Below, piece by piece: positions 52,950 through 62,131 of a DNA stretch of 64,000 bases. Numbering within the stretch: position 1 is the first letter of the stretch; each line of letters starts with the position of its first letter. The DNA is taken from NCBI GenBank assembly GCA_002345675.1, contig DDWL01000002.1, forward strand, positions 25,857-89,856. Reading direction: 5' to 3'. Under the pieces are notes generated by a model. It was not told the origin of the DNA. It saw nothing but the letters and a program-made list of their open reading frames with translations, and did not search any database. The position numbers and the translations under genes were made by a program. The stretch comes from Bacteroidales bacterium UBA2287 (GTDB lineage: Bacteria > Bacteroidota > Bacteroidia > Bacteroidales > Tenuifilaceae).

Positions 52950-53603
52950 ATGAAGCAAATTCTTTCAATAGCAGTTTTAGTTTTTGTTTGGATAAACTAC
53001 TCCTATTCACAGGTAAATAACGAAAGGCTGAAAAAAATGAATTCAAATCAAGAAGAAGTAATAACTCTCGGTGCTGGTTGCTTTTGGTGTGTCGAGGCCG
53101 TTTTCGAAAGAATTAACGGTGTGAGCAAAGTGGTTTCGGGTTACTCAGGAGGTAAAATTTCGAACCCTACATATCGTGAAGTATGCTCGGGTTTAACGGG
53201 GCATGCCGAAGTTGTTCAGGTAACCTATAACCCCCAAGTGGTTGCGCTCGAAACTATTCTCGAAGTTTTCTTTAAAACGCACGATCCCACAACCCTAAAT
53301 CGGCAGGGTGCCGATGTTGGAAGTCAGTACCGATCGGCAATATTTTACCATAGCGAGCAGCAAATGCAAACGTCACAAATGGTAGTTGCTAAGCTAAACT
53401 CATTGGGTATTTGGGCTCAGCCAATTATTACCGAGATTACTGCATTTAGTAAGTTTTATAAGGCCGAAGATTACCATCAGGATTATTTTGCCAATAATCG
53501 AACCCAAACCTACTGCCAAGCAGTTATAAATCCAAAGGTAACAAAACTCGAAAGCGCTTTTAAAGACTTACTAAAGGAGAAGTATCGTAAAGGTGTTCGA
53601 TAA
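52950..53603 (+). CDS. msrA: Peptide-methionine (S)-S-oxide reductase MsrA, exported
   Basis: A 217-residue protein from ATG 52950 with an N-terminal signal peptide (Y-S-Y-S-Q) and the MsrA domain. The catalytic motif G-C-F-W-C places C44 as the nucleophile; G-Y-S-G-G, Y-R-E-V-C-S-G and Y-H-Q-D-Y-F are all present. It repairs methionine-S-sulfoxide, here in the periplasm. Single gene convergent with a thioesterase gene. Confidence 0.94.
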   Translation: MKQILSIAVLVFVWINYSYSQVNNERLKKMNSNQEEVITLGAGCFWCVEAVFERINGVSKVVSGYSGGKISNPTYREVCSGLTGHAEVVQVTYNPQVVALETILEVFFKTHDPTTLNRQGADVGSQYRSAIFYHSEQQMQTSQMVVAKLNSLGIWAQPIITEITAFSKFYKAEDYHQDYFANNRTQTYCQAVINPKVTKLESAFKDLLKEKYRKGVR

Positions 53604-54083
53604 TTAGGAAAAAAACGCCTCGTAACCTGGAAAGTTAAACTTTTCGCGTGCAACGCTTTCGGGGTAAGTAAAAAACTGAATGTTGGCTTCGGCACAAAGT
53701 TCTCCTTTCGAATTAAGTATTTTGGTTGCTATAAAGGCAAGCCTTTTTTCGCTTTTTACAAGTTTTCCAACTATTTTTAGTTCGCCATCCTCAATGCTAA
53801 TTGGTTTTCGGTATCGAATTTCCATTCGCGAAGTTACACCAGCTGTTTTTAAAAACATGTAAACTGTCCAACTCGAAATTTCGTCCATTAGGGTAGACTG
53901 TATGCCACCGTGTAGTATGTTTGGATAGCTTTGAAGATGGTTTTTGGGGTTCCAAATCGAAACAACTTCTTCATTTTCACTATCAAGAAAAAATTTCATT
54001 TGTAATCCATGCGTATTCCCGGTTGCACAGCCAAAGCAATTGTATCCGTTATGCTCGTTAAAGGGATTGGCTATTGGTATCAT
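53604..54083 (-). CDS. Hotdog-fold acyl-CoA thioesterase (PaaI/YbgC-like)
   Basis: A 159-residue protein: N-terminal H-N-G-Y-N-C-F-G-C segment, then the hotdog motif H-G-G-I-Q-S-T-L-M-D-E near residue 60, with G-x-x-S-x-M typical of the family later (V-T-S-R-M-E-I). It should hydrolyse acyl-CoA thioesters. Substrate unknown. Confidence 0.88.
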   Translation of the reverse strand: MIPIANPFNEHNGYNCFGCATGNTHGLQMKFFLDSENEEVVSIWNPKNHLQSYPNILHGGIQSTLMDEISSWTVYMFLKTAGVTSRMEIRYRKPISIEDGELKIVGKLVKSEKRLAFIATKILNSKGELCAEANIQFFTYPESVAREKFNFPGYEAFFS

Positions 54084-54207
54084 ATCTCCATTTTGTTACG
54101 TTAATTAAGATTGTAAAAATACTTTTTTATTGAGTTATGCCGTTTCTGCATAGCAATTATATGGTAAAGAACATACTTTTTTGGGTTAAAATGGTTTTTT
54201 TTTATTA

Positions 54208-54215
54208 TATATTTG
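54208..54215 (+). promoter_or_regulatory. -7 box for the TetR gene
   Basis: TATATTTG matches TAnnTTTG and overlaps a possible TTG start at 54213, so translation must begin at ATG 54234. Confidence 0.6.
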
Positions 54216-54233
54216 CCAACACATCATAAAGTT

Positions 54234-54845
54234 ATGGCAAAAAAATCGTTATCAACTAAAGAAAAACTACTTAAAGCTGCAACCGAACTTTTTCTTAAAA
54301 AAGGAGTCGATAGGGTTGGCGTTAGAGAAATAGCTGCTAAGGCTAACATTAACTTATCGTTAATGAATTACTACTTTAAGAGCAAGGAGAATTTGTTGGA
54401 GCATATATTCGAGAGTTTAATTCAGTATAAATCGGCAAAACTCCAAGAGGTTTTGGAGGCCGAAACACCCTTAGAACATAAAATTAAGCAGTACGTCGAG
54501 GTTTATATTGATATGCTAATGGAAAACCCGTTACTTGTTTCGTTTTTCATGACCATTCTTCATCGTAATCCCGAAAAGATAATTTCTATGGTTTCGGCCA
54601 AAAGCCTTTATAATTCCGAAGTATTCTGCAATCAAATTGAAGTTGAAGCCAAGGCTGGTCGAATACGGTTTACTGACCCTGAGCAGTTTTTTATAAGCAT
54701 GGTATCGCTAATTATTTTCCCAATAGCTATTAAAGATTTAATTATCGATCGAAATAGCTTCTCAGCTCAACAGTTTAAACAGTTTATTTTAGAACGAAAA
54801 GAGGTTGTACCCGATATGCTAATTAGCTATTTGTTTGTTAGGTAA
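54234..54845 (+). CDS. TetR-family transcriptional regulator
   Basis: A 203-residue regulator from ATG 54234. The N-terminal HTH is clear: A-A-T-E-L-F-L-K-K-G-V-D-R-V-G-V-R-E-I-A-A-K-A-N-I-N-L-S-L-M-N-Y-Y-F-K-S-K-E has the typical layout, in which N-Y-Y-F is the variant of T-L-Y-Y-H-F. The rest is a helical ligand-binding domain. Target genes are not apparent; the thioesterase gene divergent at 54083 is the nearest candidate. Confidence 0.92.
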   Translation: MAKKSLSTKEKLLKAATELFLKKGVDRVGVREIAAKANINLSLMNYYFKSKENLLEHIFESLIQYKSAKLQEVLEAETPLEHKIKQYVEVYIDMLMENPLLVSFFMTILHRNPEKIISMVSAKSLYNSEVFCNQIEVEAKAGRIRFTDPEQFFISMVSLIIFPIAIKDLIIDRNSFSAQQFKQFILERKEVVPDMLISYLFVR

Positions 54846-54876
54846 AAAAATTCAACGTTTTATCTATAAAGTTATT

Positions 54877-54911
54877 TAAAAAGGGCTGTTCTTATTAGGA
54901 TAGCCTTTTTC
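54877..54911 (+). terminator. Imperfect hairpin after the TetR gene
   Basis: AAAAAGGGCT... / ...AGCCTTTTT imperfect stem with a T run directly after the TetR stop. Confidence 0.6.
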
Positions 54912-54973
54912 ATTTTATTGAGTCCGCGTAATCATTTAATAGGAGGGTAGTTGTGTGTAAATCGTGTGCAAAT

Positions 54974-55018
54974 AAAAAAACCACTTACCGCAAAATGCTT
55001 GTAAGTGGTTGTTTTTTT
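54974..55018. terminator. Terminator next to the tRNA gene
   Basis: Stem CCACTTAC (54981-54988) / GTAAGTGG (55001-55008) with a T run on both strands. It should end the minus-strand tRNA transcript. Confidence 0.8.
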
Positions 55019-55019
55019 G

Positions 55020-55093
55020 TGACTCCGCAGGGATTCAAACCCCGAACCTTCTGATCCGTAGTCAGATGCACTATTCAATTATGCTACGGAGCC
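55020..55093 (-). tRNA. tRNA-Arg (anticodon ACG)
   Basis: The minus strand folds into a full cloverleaf: acceptor GGCTCCG with CGGAGTC, anticodon stem TCTGA/TCAGA with loop C-T-A-C-G-G-A, giving anticodon ACG, and the T arm G-G-T-T-C-G-G-G-G. The discriminator is A and CCA is not encoded. A -7 box is at 55105-55112. Confidence 0.96.
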
Positions 55094-55104
55094 TTTTGAG
55101 GGTG

Positions 55105-55112
55105 CAAATATA
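55105..55112 (-). promoter_or_regulatory. -7 box for tRNA-Arg
   Basis: The minus strand reads TATATTTG, 12 bases upstream of the tRNA. Confidence 0.55.
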
Positions 55113-55146
55113 GGCATTTTTTTTAATTGCCCAACAAATTGCAAAA

Positions 55147-55174
55147 AAATCCCGACAATTTTTGTCGGGATTTG
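55147..55174 (-). terminator. Terminator of rplS
   Basis: A 9-bp stem ATCCCGACA (55149-55157) / TGTCGGGAT (55163-55171) with an A run in the minus-strand T-tract position, directly after rplS. Confidence 0.85.
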
Positions 55175-55180
55175 TATTGT

Positions 55181-55540
55181 TTAGATGCCAGTTTTAATTA
55201 TTTTTTCTTTAATCCTAGCCTTCTTGCCTGTTAAGTCGCGAAGGTAGAAAATACGTGCCCTACGAACCTTACCAACTTTGTTGAGTTCAACTTTGTCGAT
55301 AAAGGGAGAATTTAAAGGGAAAATACGCTCAACGCCAACCCCGCTCGAAATTTTGCGAACTGTAAAGGTTTTTGTTGATCCAGTTCCTTTGCGCTGAATT
55401 ACAACGCCTCTAAAACTTTGGATACGCTCTTTGTTACCCTCTTTAATTTTGTAATGAACCGTAATGGTATCGCCACTTTTAAAGTCGGGTAACTCGTTAA
55501 AAGCCTCAAACGACTGCTCTGCTACTTTAATGAAATCCAT
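55181..55540 (-). CDS. rplS: 50S ribosomal protein L19
   Basis: A 119-residue ribosomal protein at the 30S-50S interface. Diagnostic are [13 protein letters not shown], the [13 protein letters not shown] block and [11 protein letters not shown]. Length is typical. A -7 box lies 87 bases upstream on the minus strand (55627-55634). Confidence 0.97.
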   Translation of the reverse strand: MDFIKVAEQSFEAFNELPDFKSGDTITVHYKIKEGNKERIQSFRGVVIQRKGTGSTKTFTVRKISSGVGVERIFPLNSPFIDKVELNKVGKVRRARIFYLRDLTGKKARIKEKIIKTGI

Positions 55541-55626
55541 TGTATTGTATGTTTAATTTGTTCCAAAATAAGCAATATTACACGTTTCCAGAGTATTGCA
55601 AGAGATTGCTCATAAAATTGTGAATG

Positions 55627-55634
55627 CAAAAGTA
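55627..55634 (-). promoter_or_regulatory. -7 box for rplS
   Basis: The minus strand reads TACTTTTG, matching TAnnTTTG. Confidence 0.45.
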
Positions 55635-55667
55635 TATATTTTTTCTTATTTTCACTCATAAACATAA

Positions 55668-55694
55668 AAAAAAACTGCCTATTAGGCAGTTTTT
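55668..55694. terminator. Terminator of the C69 dipeptidase gene
   Basis: 10-bp stem (55671-55680 / 55684-55693), 3-base loop, T runs on both strands. It lies 10 bases after the dipeptidase stop. Confidence 0.88.
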
Positions 55695-55704
55695 TAGCAT
55701 TTTA

Positions 55705-57462
55705 TTAGTGGCTATTGCCTGCAGGTTGCAACAGTTTTTCGCCTGTGCTTTCAATTAGTATTTTTTTCCACCAATCGGGATATTGCGGATTGCTTACTCT
55801 TGCTGGTGCTGCGTTATACTGGTTATACTTAAACTTTCCGTTTTCCTCTTTCTTTACGTTTCCGTCCATGTACTTTACTAAAAGGTACTCAAAAAGTTTT
55901 CCCCAACTAGTAACCAACGAGTTTGCTGTATTTACCGAGTAGTTGGTTAAAAAGGTTGCTGCTTCGGCTGGGCTGTTCTTATAAAGTTCTAGTGCTTTTT
56001 GATCAACTATTGGAGTCATTTGGGCATAGTAGCCTTCCATTTCCTTTTGAACTTTTCTAATATCTTGGCTCATAACGTCGTAGCGTAGGTAAGCAAAGTT
56101 GGTAACTTTATTAAATACCCAAAAAGCCGATGTGTTGGAGTAAGTAAGCATGTCGCCATTGCCTTGAGCATACGATTCGGGAGTGCGAGTGTTGCTGCAG
56201 TATATAGGAGTGTATACCGATGTTGCAACATCGTCGACACCAAACCATAAAATACCACCAATAGCATTTGGTAGCCAGTTGCGCATTTGCGCAACAAACG
56301 AAAATCCTGTTTGCTGAGTTGCAGTAGCCCTTTCGTTAAAGTAGGTTTTACCTTCGTGTTCCCAGGTAAGTGGGCGCCAGCGGTATGGTAATCCATGGGG
56401 CCCAGCACCAGGGTCTTTACTCATGTCGAGTTCTGTTCCTTCCAAATGGTCGCGCATAAAGTTCATTAGGTCTTGAGCTGAAATTTTTCTTTCGGGCTTA
56501 ATGTACAAAGGCATACGGTTCGTAAGGTTTTGACCCTTTACGTAGTCGAAATGGTTCCACATGCTCTTGTCTAATTCTTTAAAAAACGACCAAACTCGAA
56601 TTTCGCAAAAACGAGCTCCGCCAAAATCGAGGGGTGCATAAATGTCGCTAAAACTGAAGTCAGCGTCTTTCCCGTTGAAGTACTTAGCAGTACGGGCAAA
56701 CGAAATAACATCGTGCGCATAAACTACTTCAACCTCGGGGTTGAAAATGTTAGCAAGATTTTTTGAGCTAATCGAAGTTTTTCCATTTTCCAAAGGAAAT
56801 GTGGTTATGCGTGCATGATTAGCATGACCGCTAATGTAGCCATCGGGAATTCGGATAGCAACCCAAACAGCACCCTTGTTGGAATTGTAAGTTTTCTTTG
56901 TCTTTTTATCGGTAACCATTTTGGTGCCTTTTCCAATCATTTCGAAAATCCAAACCTCATTAGGATCGGCAACCGAGAACGATTCGCCACTGCTGTAGTA
57001 GCCAAAATTTTCAACTAGTTCGGCCATTACTTTTATGGCTTCGCGGGCAGTTTTTGAACGCTGAAGGGCTATGTACATTAAACTGCCATAGTCAACAAGG
57101 CCAGTAGTATCAACAAGTTCTTCGCGACCTCCATAAGTTGTTTCGCCTATGGAAACCTGGTACTCGTTCATATTGCCAACTACGTTGAACGTTTTAAGAA
57201 CCTGAGGTATTTCGCCAAGAAATTTTCCTGTATCCCATTCGTTAACCTGAAGCATTGTACCTGCTTTGTACTCAGCAGCTGGCCAGTGGTAAAGCTCGCC
57301 GTAAAGGTAATGCGAGTCGGCAGCGTAGGTAATCATTGTCGATCCGTCGACCGAGGCTCTACGGGTTACCAGAAAGTTGGTACAAGCGTGGCTATTTCCC
57401 CATAACAGGGTAAGCGAAAGGCCAATTCCTAAGCCAAAAAGTTTAATTGTTCTAATCATCAT
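55705..57462 (-). CDS. Exported C69-family dipeptidase
   Basis: A 585-residue Ntn-type dipeptidase (peptidase U34/C69). A signal peptide is cleaved before C27 (H-A-C-T-N-F), which is both the new N-terminus and the nucleophile. Further blocks are S-A-Y... Y-A-A-D-S-H, Y-Q-V-S-I-G-E-T-T-Y-G-G-R and the long C-terminal region rich in aromatic residues. It should cleave dipeptides in the periplasm or outside. Single gene with its own promoter at 57492-57499. Confidence 0.93.
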   Translation of the reverse strand: MMIRTIKLFGLGIGLSLTLLWGNSHACTNFLVTRRASVDGSTMITYAADSHYLYGELYHWPAAEYKAGTMLQVNEWDTGKFLGEIPQVLKTFNVVGNMNEYQVSIGETTYGGREELVDTTGLVDYGSLMYIALQRSKTAREAIKVMAELVENFGYYSSGESFSVADPNEVWIFEMIGKGTKMVTDKKTKKTYNSNKGAVWVAIRIPDGYISGHANHARITTFPLENGKTSISSKNLANIFNPEVEVVYAHDVISFARTAKYFNGKDADFSFSDIYAPLDFGGARFCEIRVWSFFKELDKSMWNHFDYVKGQNLTNRMPLYIKPERKISAQDLMNFMRDHLEGTELDMSKDPGAGPHGLPYRWRPLTWEHEGKTYFNERATATQQTGFSFVAQMRNWLPNAIGGILWFGVDDVATSVYTPIYCSNTRTPESYAQGNGDMLTYSNTSAFWVFNKVTNFAYLRYDVMSQDIRKVQKEMEGYYAQMTPIVDQKALELYKNSPAEAATFLTNYSVNTANSLVTSWGKLFEYLLVKYMDGNVKKEENGKFKYNQYNAAPARVSNPQYPDWWKKILIESTGEKLLQPAGNSH

Positions 57463-57491
57463 TTTAACTGTTTATTAGATTTTGGGATTTG

Positions 57492-57499
57492 CAAAAATA
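57492..57499 (-). promoter_or_regulatory. -7 box for the C69 dipeptidase gene
   Basis: The minus strand reads TATTTTTG, matching TAnnTTTG, 30 bases upstream of the start. Confidence 0.5.
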
Positions 57500-57648
57500 T
57501 CATTTACATCGAACTTAAAAAATGTAATTTATCTTTTATGGAAATTATAAAACACTTTCCTCTGCATTTAGTTTAAAATGAAAAAGCCAACATTTATGTA
57601 TGTTTGCTTTGATACAAAAACTATCGAATGGGTTTAATTGGAAAGGTA

Positions 57649-58743
57649 TTAAAGGTATAAACTTCCACCTATTGAATTCTCGGAAGCTCCTGTAACCGAG
57701 GCTAAACACGAAGTGTTTTTTGTTATAAAAAGAACGGCTAAAAAAGCAAAAATTAACGACTCCTTAAAGTCTATAATGCTGGCACTTGGAATATCAATTT
57801 TCGACTCAACTTTGCTCTTAATCAGATCAATAAGAAAACTGTTTTTTGCGCCACCCCCAGTTATTAGGACATTTCCTCTAGGATTTCGATTTAAAACACT
57901 TGCAATTTGTTTTGCAATGTGCTCGCTAATGGTTCGAAGCAAATCGTTATTACTAACCGGAAAATTACTAATAATTGGTAAAAAGTTCTCTTCAAACCAT
58001 TCCCTTCCAAGCGATTTAGCGCCAAGTATGCTATAAAACTCCAACTTGTTTAGTTCCGCTAACAGCAACTGGTTTACTGCTCCGCTCCGAGCAATGTTGC
58101 CATCTTCGTCGAATTCCTTATTTTCGTTAGCGGCTATAATATTAAGAGGCATATTGGCTGGGCATATGTCGAAGGCTACTCTTTTTCCACCTTCGTTAAA
58201 CGAAATGTTGGCAAAGCCACCAAGGTTTAGGCAGAATTTATACTCGTTAAAAAGAAGTTCGTCGCCAATGGGAACCAATGGTGCTCCTTGCCCGCCACGG
58301 GCAACATCGGCTGAACGGAAATTATTTACGCAAGGTATTCCGGTAACTGCAGCAATGTGAGCTCCGTTGCCTATTTGTGTCGAAAAGCCATTTGTGGGCT
58401 CGTGAAAAACTGTGTGGCCATGCGAGCCAATAACATCAATTTTTTGGGTTGAATTCCCCTTTCTTGCAAGGAATTCGTTAATTTGTTGTCCGCACCATTT
58501 GCCAAAGCAAGCATCGATATGCATTAAATCTCTGCCCGTTTTTGTGTAGGCGCTGCTGAGGTCTTGCTTAAAGTTTTGGGAGTATGCAATTGTGGTTGAG
58601 TCAATAATAGCGTAATTCCACTTGTTATTGGTAAATAAAAACTCGGCTAAGCAAATATCGAGACCATCGAGCGATGTTCCCGACATTAAACCAATGGCTG
58701 TAAGCCTTGTAGTATGTTCGTTAGGTAGGTTGAACTTTAGCAA
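57649..58743 (-). CDS. anmK: Anhydro-N-acetylmuramic acid kinase
   Basis: A 364-residue ASKHA-fold kinase that turns anhydro-MurNAc into MurNAc-6-phosphate in peptidoglycan recycling. It opens with A-I-G-L-M-S-G-T-S-L-D-G-L-D and carries I-G-S-H-G-H-T-V-F-H, F-R-S-A-D-V-A-R-G-G-Q-G-A-P-L-V-P and a C-terminal I-T-G-G-G-A-K-N. It follows the next gene on the same strand by 9 bases. Confidence 0.95.
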   Translation of the reverse strand: MLKFNLPNEHTTRLTAIGLMSGTSLDGLDICLAEFLFTNNKWNYAIIDSTTIAYSQNFKQDLSSAYTKTGRDLMHIDACFGKWCGQQINEFLARKGNSTQKIDVIGSHGHTVFHEPTNGFSTQIGNGAHIAAVTGIPCVNNFRSADVARGGQGAPLVPIGDELLFNEYKFCLNLGGFANISFNEGGKRVAFDICPANMPLNIIAANENKEFDEDGNIARSGAVNQLLLAELNKLEFYSILGAKSLGREWFEENFLPIISNFPVSNNDLLRTISEHIAKQIASVLNRNPRGNVLITGGGAKNSFLIDLIKSKVESKIDIPSASIIDFKESLIFAFLAVLFITKNTSCLASVTGASENSIGGSLYL

Positions 58744-58752
58744 GTTTTTCGC

Positions 58753-59457
58753 TTAAAGAGTGAAGTTAATGGTAAGGCTGGAAAGGGCTGTGTTAAAAAG
58801 GCCCATAAGGGTATTGGTATCGACGAAAGGATTGTCGTTTACTAGCCCGTCTAAAAGCGGAGCCTCAAAAACCCAAGGTTCAATCGCAGTAAAGTTTCCA
58901 GTAAACTTATCAATTGGCATTATTCCTTTTTCCGAAAAGGTTGTTAATGTAATTGAAACTTTAGCTTTAGGTTGGGGTAATTCTACTTTGTTGGTCTTGT
59001 TTGTAGTGTCAATAATATTCTTTAAAGTTGAACTAACAACCGATGGCTTACTAATTTCTTCAAAATCAATGGTCATGTCAATTCTCATGTAGTATTTTGA
59101 AATCCCCCTTCGGATAGCTTTGTTTATGCTTGTGTTGGGATATTCGTATTGATCGTAGTCAAATTCTTTTCCGTAAGCATTTATTGGTAAAATATACATG
59201 CCAATTTCCCTTTGAAGCCTTTCCTCTAAAACAATCCATGTCATATCCTTAATTTTTTTTATGACTTTGTTATTTTTTTGGTTTTTAACATCGGGAAAAT
59301 GGTTCTCTAAAGTATTTAGCTTCTCTAACATATTAGGACTAATAGTTAGATTAAATGCAATAAGTGCTAGCTGCTTATTTTTGTAGTTTATCGAACTTGC
59401 TTTAAATGGTGCAATGGCAAGGCTCAATAAGATGAATAAAACTAAAATGCGTTTCAT
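58753..59457 (-). CDS. Hypothetical exported protein
   Basis: A 234-residue protein from ATG 59457. An upstream ATG at 59502 is disfavoured because the -7 box at 59492-59499 falls inside that longer frame. A signal peptide (L-V-L-F-I-L-L-S-L-A-I-A) is followed by a mixed-charge domain and a beta-rich C-terminus. No known family is recognised. It probably is co-transcribed with anmK, which suggests a cell-wall context, but this is inference. Confidence 0.7.
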   Translation of the reverse strand: MKRILVLFILLSLAIAPFKASSINYKNKQLALIAFNLTISPNMLEKLNTLENHFPDVKNQKNNKVIKKIKDMTWIVLEERLQREIGMYILPINAYGKEFDYDQYEYPNTSINKAIRRGISKYYMRIDMTIDFEEISKPSVVSSTLKNIIDTTNKTNKVELPQPKAKVSITLTTFSEKGIMPIDKFTGNFTAIEPWVFEAPLLDGLVNDNPFVDTNTLMGLFNTALSSLTINFTL

Positions 59458-59491
59458 AATATGGTGGTTTGGTGGTTTGTATATTTTACAG

Positions 59492-59499
59492 CAAAAATA
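59492..59499 (-). promoter_or_regulatory. -7 box for the hypothetical gene and anmK
   Basis: The minus strand reads TATTTTTG, matching TAnnTTTG, 34 bases upstream of ATG 59457. Confidence 0.5.
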
Positions 59500-59654
59500 C
59501 AAATTTCCGAGGTTAGTTTAATCGATTGGCAATTTTCAATTTGTATGCCAATAATCAATGGAGTAGCTAATGTGCTTGTTTACTGATAACTGAGTGCTTA
59601 TTAAGATTTAAAATTAAGTTGAATTTCATTGAAAACACAAAATACAATAAGCCT

Positions 59655-61391
59655 TTACCATAAGAATTTATACTGTTTCGAGTTTGCATTGCCCATTTGG
59701 TCAATTATAGTAATTTCTAAAATTTGATTTCTTTTTTGCTCAAGCCTTTCAGCATCGAACTCGTACATTATTAGCTTGTTTTTTGGGTCGTAGTCGAAAA
59801 GAACCCATTTGCCATTTATGGTTCCTCTTATTTTACCAATTCCACTAAATTCATCGTCTACTTTAAAACGAATCGATTTTTCCTTGCTCATATCCTTTCC
59901 GTTTGCAAGGTTTATCGACCTTATGGTTGGAGCAATTGTGTCGACATAAACAAAGTAATCGCCAAAGCTTCGAAGGCTCGCAGTAACAGCACCATCAACA
60001 TAGCTACCTCCAGCCGAAATTATTTCGCCCTTAGGCGAAAATGTGCCAAGTAGGGCTTTTTGCCTATACTTCGCGGGAAGCGAGTCGGCAACGATTTTTA
60101 ATGTAAATGCCTTATGAACAGGGGTAAGCCTGTTGTGAATATGGTAAACCTGCGAAAAAGTTCCCTTTAATCGCCCCGAAACACTATACGTAAATTGTAA
60201 ATCGTTGTATAGTGCATCGGCTGGAACTTCAATGCTAATATCATCTCGCTTAAAAATATTCTTCTTGTAAAATGACCAATAAACTTGTTCTATGTTGCTT
60301 GTCTCAGCATTTAGTATGCTAAAGTCCGTTTTAGGTTTAATTCCTTTTAGGGTTAAGTTAACGTAAGTATTGTTCCCGTAAGCATCGCCAACCTCAATTT
60401 TAACAGCATAAATGCTGTCGGGTTTTACGGTTAATCGTCCTTGGTTACGAATTGTACCATAATTCGAAAATTTATTATTTGGATCGATAAAGAGTTTGTG
60501 AATTCGTTTCCCCTCCAGTTGCCTAATTTCGTAGTCGATATGGCTATTTACATAACGGGTTTCGCTAAATAAAAACCCATCAACCTTGAAGCTATACCAA
60601 GGTACCCCGTTAACCCACATGACAAGGCTATTAATTCCGCAACGAGTGCTCCCAGTGTTTACGTAATCGTAAGCTTTTATGGCCAAGCCAACTGTTCCAA
60701 AGGTTTTAACCGTATCGGAAATGGTAATGTCGTCCCCATTATTGCTTTTAAAATCGATGGGTGTTTTTTGCTTAATATTCGTTGATACCGAAGAATCGAG
60801 TGTGTAAATCCATAGTCCCCTTACCGAAGGTTTTAAATTGTCGGTAATAGCTAAATTCGTAAAGGATGGATTAACAGGCATTTGGTTAAGGGTTCGCCTA
60901 ACTTCGTAGTGCAGGTGTGGACCTCCCGAACTTCCCGAATTTCCGCTCATGGCAATTAGTTCGCCTCGTTCAACCCTAATTACATAGGGTTTAAGGTAAA
61001 TATCAATCTCAAAAAGTTCCTGTTTATACTGCTGATCCTTTACGTATTTATCAATTCTACCTATAAATCGATCTAAATGTGCGTAAACAGTGGTGTACCC
61101 ATTTGGGTGGTCAATGTAAATAGCCTTTCCAAAACCTCCTCCGCTAATTTTTATTCGCGAAATAAACCCCTTTTCCGAGGCAAAAACCTCAGCATTTGCC
61201 TTTCCGCCTGTTCTAAAATCAACCCCAGAATGAAAGTGGTCGGTTCGCACTTCACCAAAAGCTCCCGATAGGTAAAGAGGGCCACTTAAAGGCGGGAAAA
61301 GGTTAATATTTGTGCTAACCTTTTGTGAATGGGAAGTTAAGAACAATAGGGAGTAACATATGATTAGAAGAATACGATAAAACATAGCCAA
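59655..61391 (-). CDS. M23-family metallopeptidase, exported
   Basis: A 578-residue exported protein: signal peptide (L-L-F-L-T-S-H-S-Q), then an M23 (LytM/lysostaphin) domain with the zinc motifs H-x-x-x-D (H54, D58 in H-S-G-V-D) and H-x-H (in P-H-L-H-Y-E near residue 160). The large C-terminal part (about 190-578) is beta-rich. It should cut peptide cross-links of peptidoglycan. The final residues suggest no anchor. It has its own promoter at 61414-61421. Confidence 0.93.
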   Translation of the reverse strand: MAMFYRILLIICYSLLFLTSHSQKVSTNINLFPPLSGPLYLSGAFGEVRTDHFHSGVDFRTGGKANAEVFASEKGFISRIKISGGGFGKAIYIDHPNGYTTVYAHLDRFIGRIDKYVKDQQYKQELFEIDIYLKPYVIRVERGELIAMSGNSGSSGGPHLHYEVRRTLNQMPVNPSFTNLAITDNLKPSVRGLWIYTLDSSVSTNIKQKTPIDFKSNNGDDITISDTVKTFGTVGLAIKAYDYVNTGSTRCGINSLVMWVNGVPWYSFKVDGFLFSETRYVNSHIDYEIRQLEGKRIHKLFIDPNNKFSNYGTIRNQGRLTVKPDSIYAVKIEVGDAYGNNTYVNLTLKGIKPKTDFSILNAETSNIEQVYWSFYKKNIFKRDDISIEVPADALYNDLQFTYSVSGRLKGTFSQVYHIHNRLTPVHKAFTLKIVADSLPAKYRQKALLGTFSPKGEIISAGGSYVDGAVTASLRSFGDYFVYVDTIAPTIRSINLANGKDMSKEKSIRFKVDDEFSGIGKIRGTINGKWVLFDYDPKNKLIMYEFDAERLEQKRNQILEITIIDQMGNANSKQYKFLW

Positions 61392-61413
61392 TTTCTTATT
61401 TTATGGGGATTGG

Positions 61414-61421
61414 CAAAACTA
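61414..61421 (-). promoter_or_regulatory. -7 box for the M23 peptidase gene
   Basis: The minus strand reads TAGTTTTG, matching TAnnTTTG. Confidence 0.5.
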
Positions 61422-61483
61422 CTTTTTTAAGCTCATAAAGCAAAATTGATACTATAATTTTTGATTATTAACTAAACCATTCG

Positions 61484-61491
61484 TATTTTTG
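61484..61491 (+). promoter_or_regulatory. -7 box for the coiled-coil/zapA operon
   Basis: TATTTTTG matches TAnnTTTG, 29 bases before the coiled-coil gene start. Confidence 0.55.
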
Positions 61492-61519
61492 TGATATAAA
61501 ACTCGAATAATTAAATGCT

Positions 61520-61804
61520 ATGCAGGACGAAGTAGTCAAAAGGTTGAAATTTAAAATCGACACGCTTATTTCTGCATACGAAAGTTTAAGAGAAGAAAAC
61601 CTTAAATTGGTTCATCGAAACGATCAACTTTCAAATGAACTAAAGCAAAAGGAAGAATCTCTTAATCAGTTCGAGAAAAAAAAAGACCAAAAATTGCTTG
61701 CAGAAGCATTGTTAGCTTCGAGCATCGATTCAACCGAAGCGAAGCAAAAGGTCAACAGGATAGTGCGGGAAATAGATCAGTGCATTGCTCTTTTAAACAG
61801 ATAG
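61520..61804 (+). CDS. Small coiled-coil protein (ZapB-like position)
   Basis: A 94-residue, highly charged, entirely helical protein (V-V-K-R-L-K-F-K-I-D-T-L-I-S-A-Y then a long heptad pattern). It lies 15 bases upstream of zapA, an arrangement seen in Bacteroidota. It probably forms a dimeric coiled coil that may work with ZapA and FtsZ, like ZapB, but sequence alone does not prove homology. Confidence 0.75.
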   Translation: MQDEVVKRLKFKIDTLISAYESLREENLKLVHRNDQLSNELKQKEESLNQFEKKKDQKLLAEALLASSIDSTEAKQKVNRIVREIDQCIALLNR

Positions 61805-61819
61805 TATTAAGATCGATTT

Positions 61820-62128
61820 ATGGAGGATAAATTATCAATTCGTGTGAATGTTGCCGATAGGTACTATCCACTAAAAATCGACCGGAACGATGAAGAGAAG
61901 ATTCGAAAAGCCGCAAGGCTTATAAACGATAAAGTTATACAGTATAAGCAAAAGTATAACGATAAGGATCTTCAAGATTTTTTGGCAATGGCAGCATTAC
62001 AGTTTGTAATTAAAATGCTGGAGAGTGAAAATCGTTTTGACGTTTCACCAATTATCGATGAGTTGAACGAGTTAGACGAACAATTTGGCGATTATCTGGA
62101 AAAGAGAGAAATACGTTCTTTCAAATAG
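61820..62128 (+). CDS. zapA: Cell division protein ZapA
   Basis: A 102-residue ZapA that bundles FtsZ filaments. Typical features are S-I-R-V-N-V-A-D-R-Y-Y-P-L-K-I, the R-K-A-A-R-L-I-N-D-K block and a coiled-coil C-terminal helix. It is followed directly by the 6S RNA, an order also known from E. coli (zapA-ssrS). Confidence 0.92.
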   Translation: MEDKLSIRVNVADRYYPLKIDRNDEEKIRKAARLINDKVIQYKQKYNDKDLQDFLAMAALQFVIKMLESENRFDVSPIIDELNELDEQFGDYLEKREIRSFK

Positions 62129-62131
62129 CAT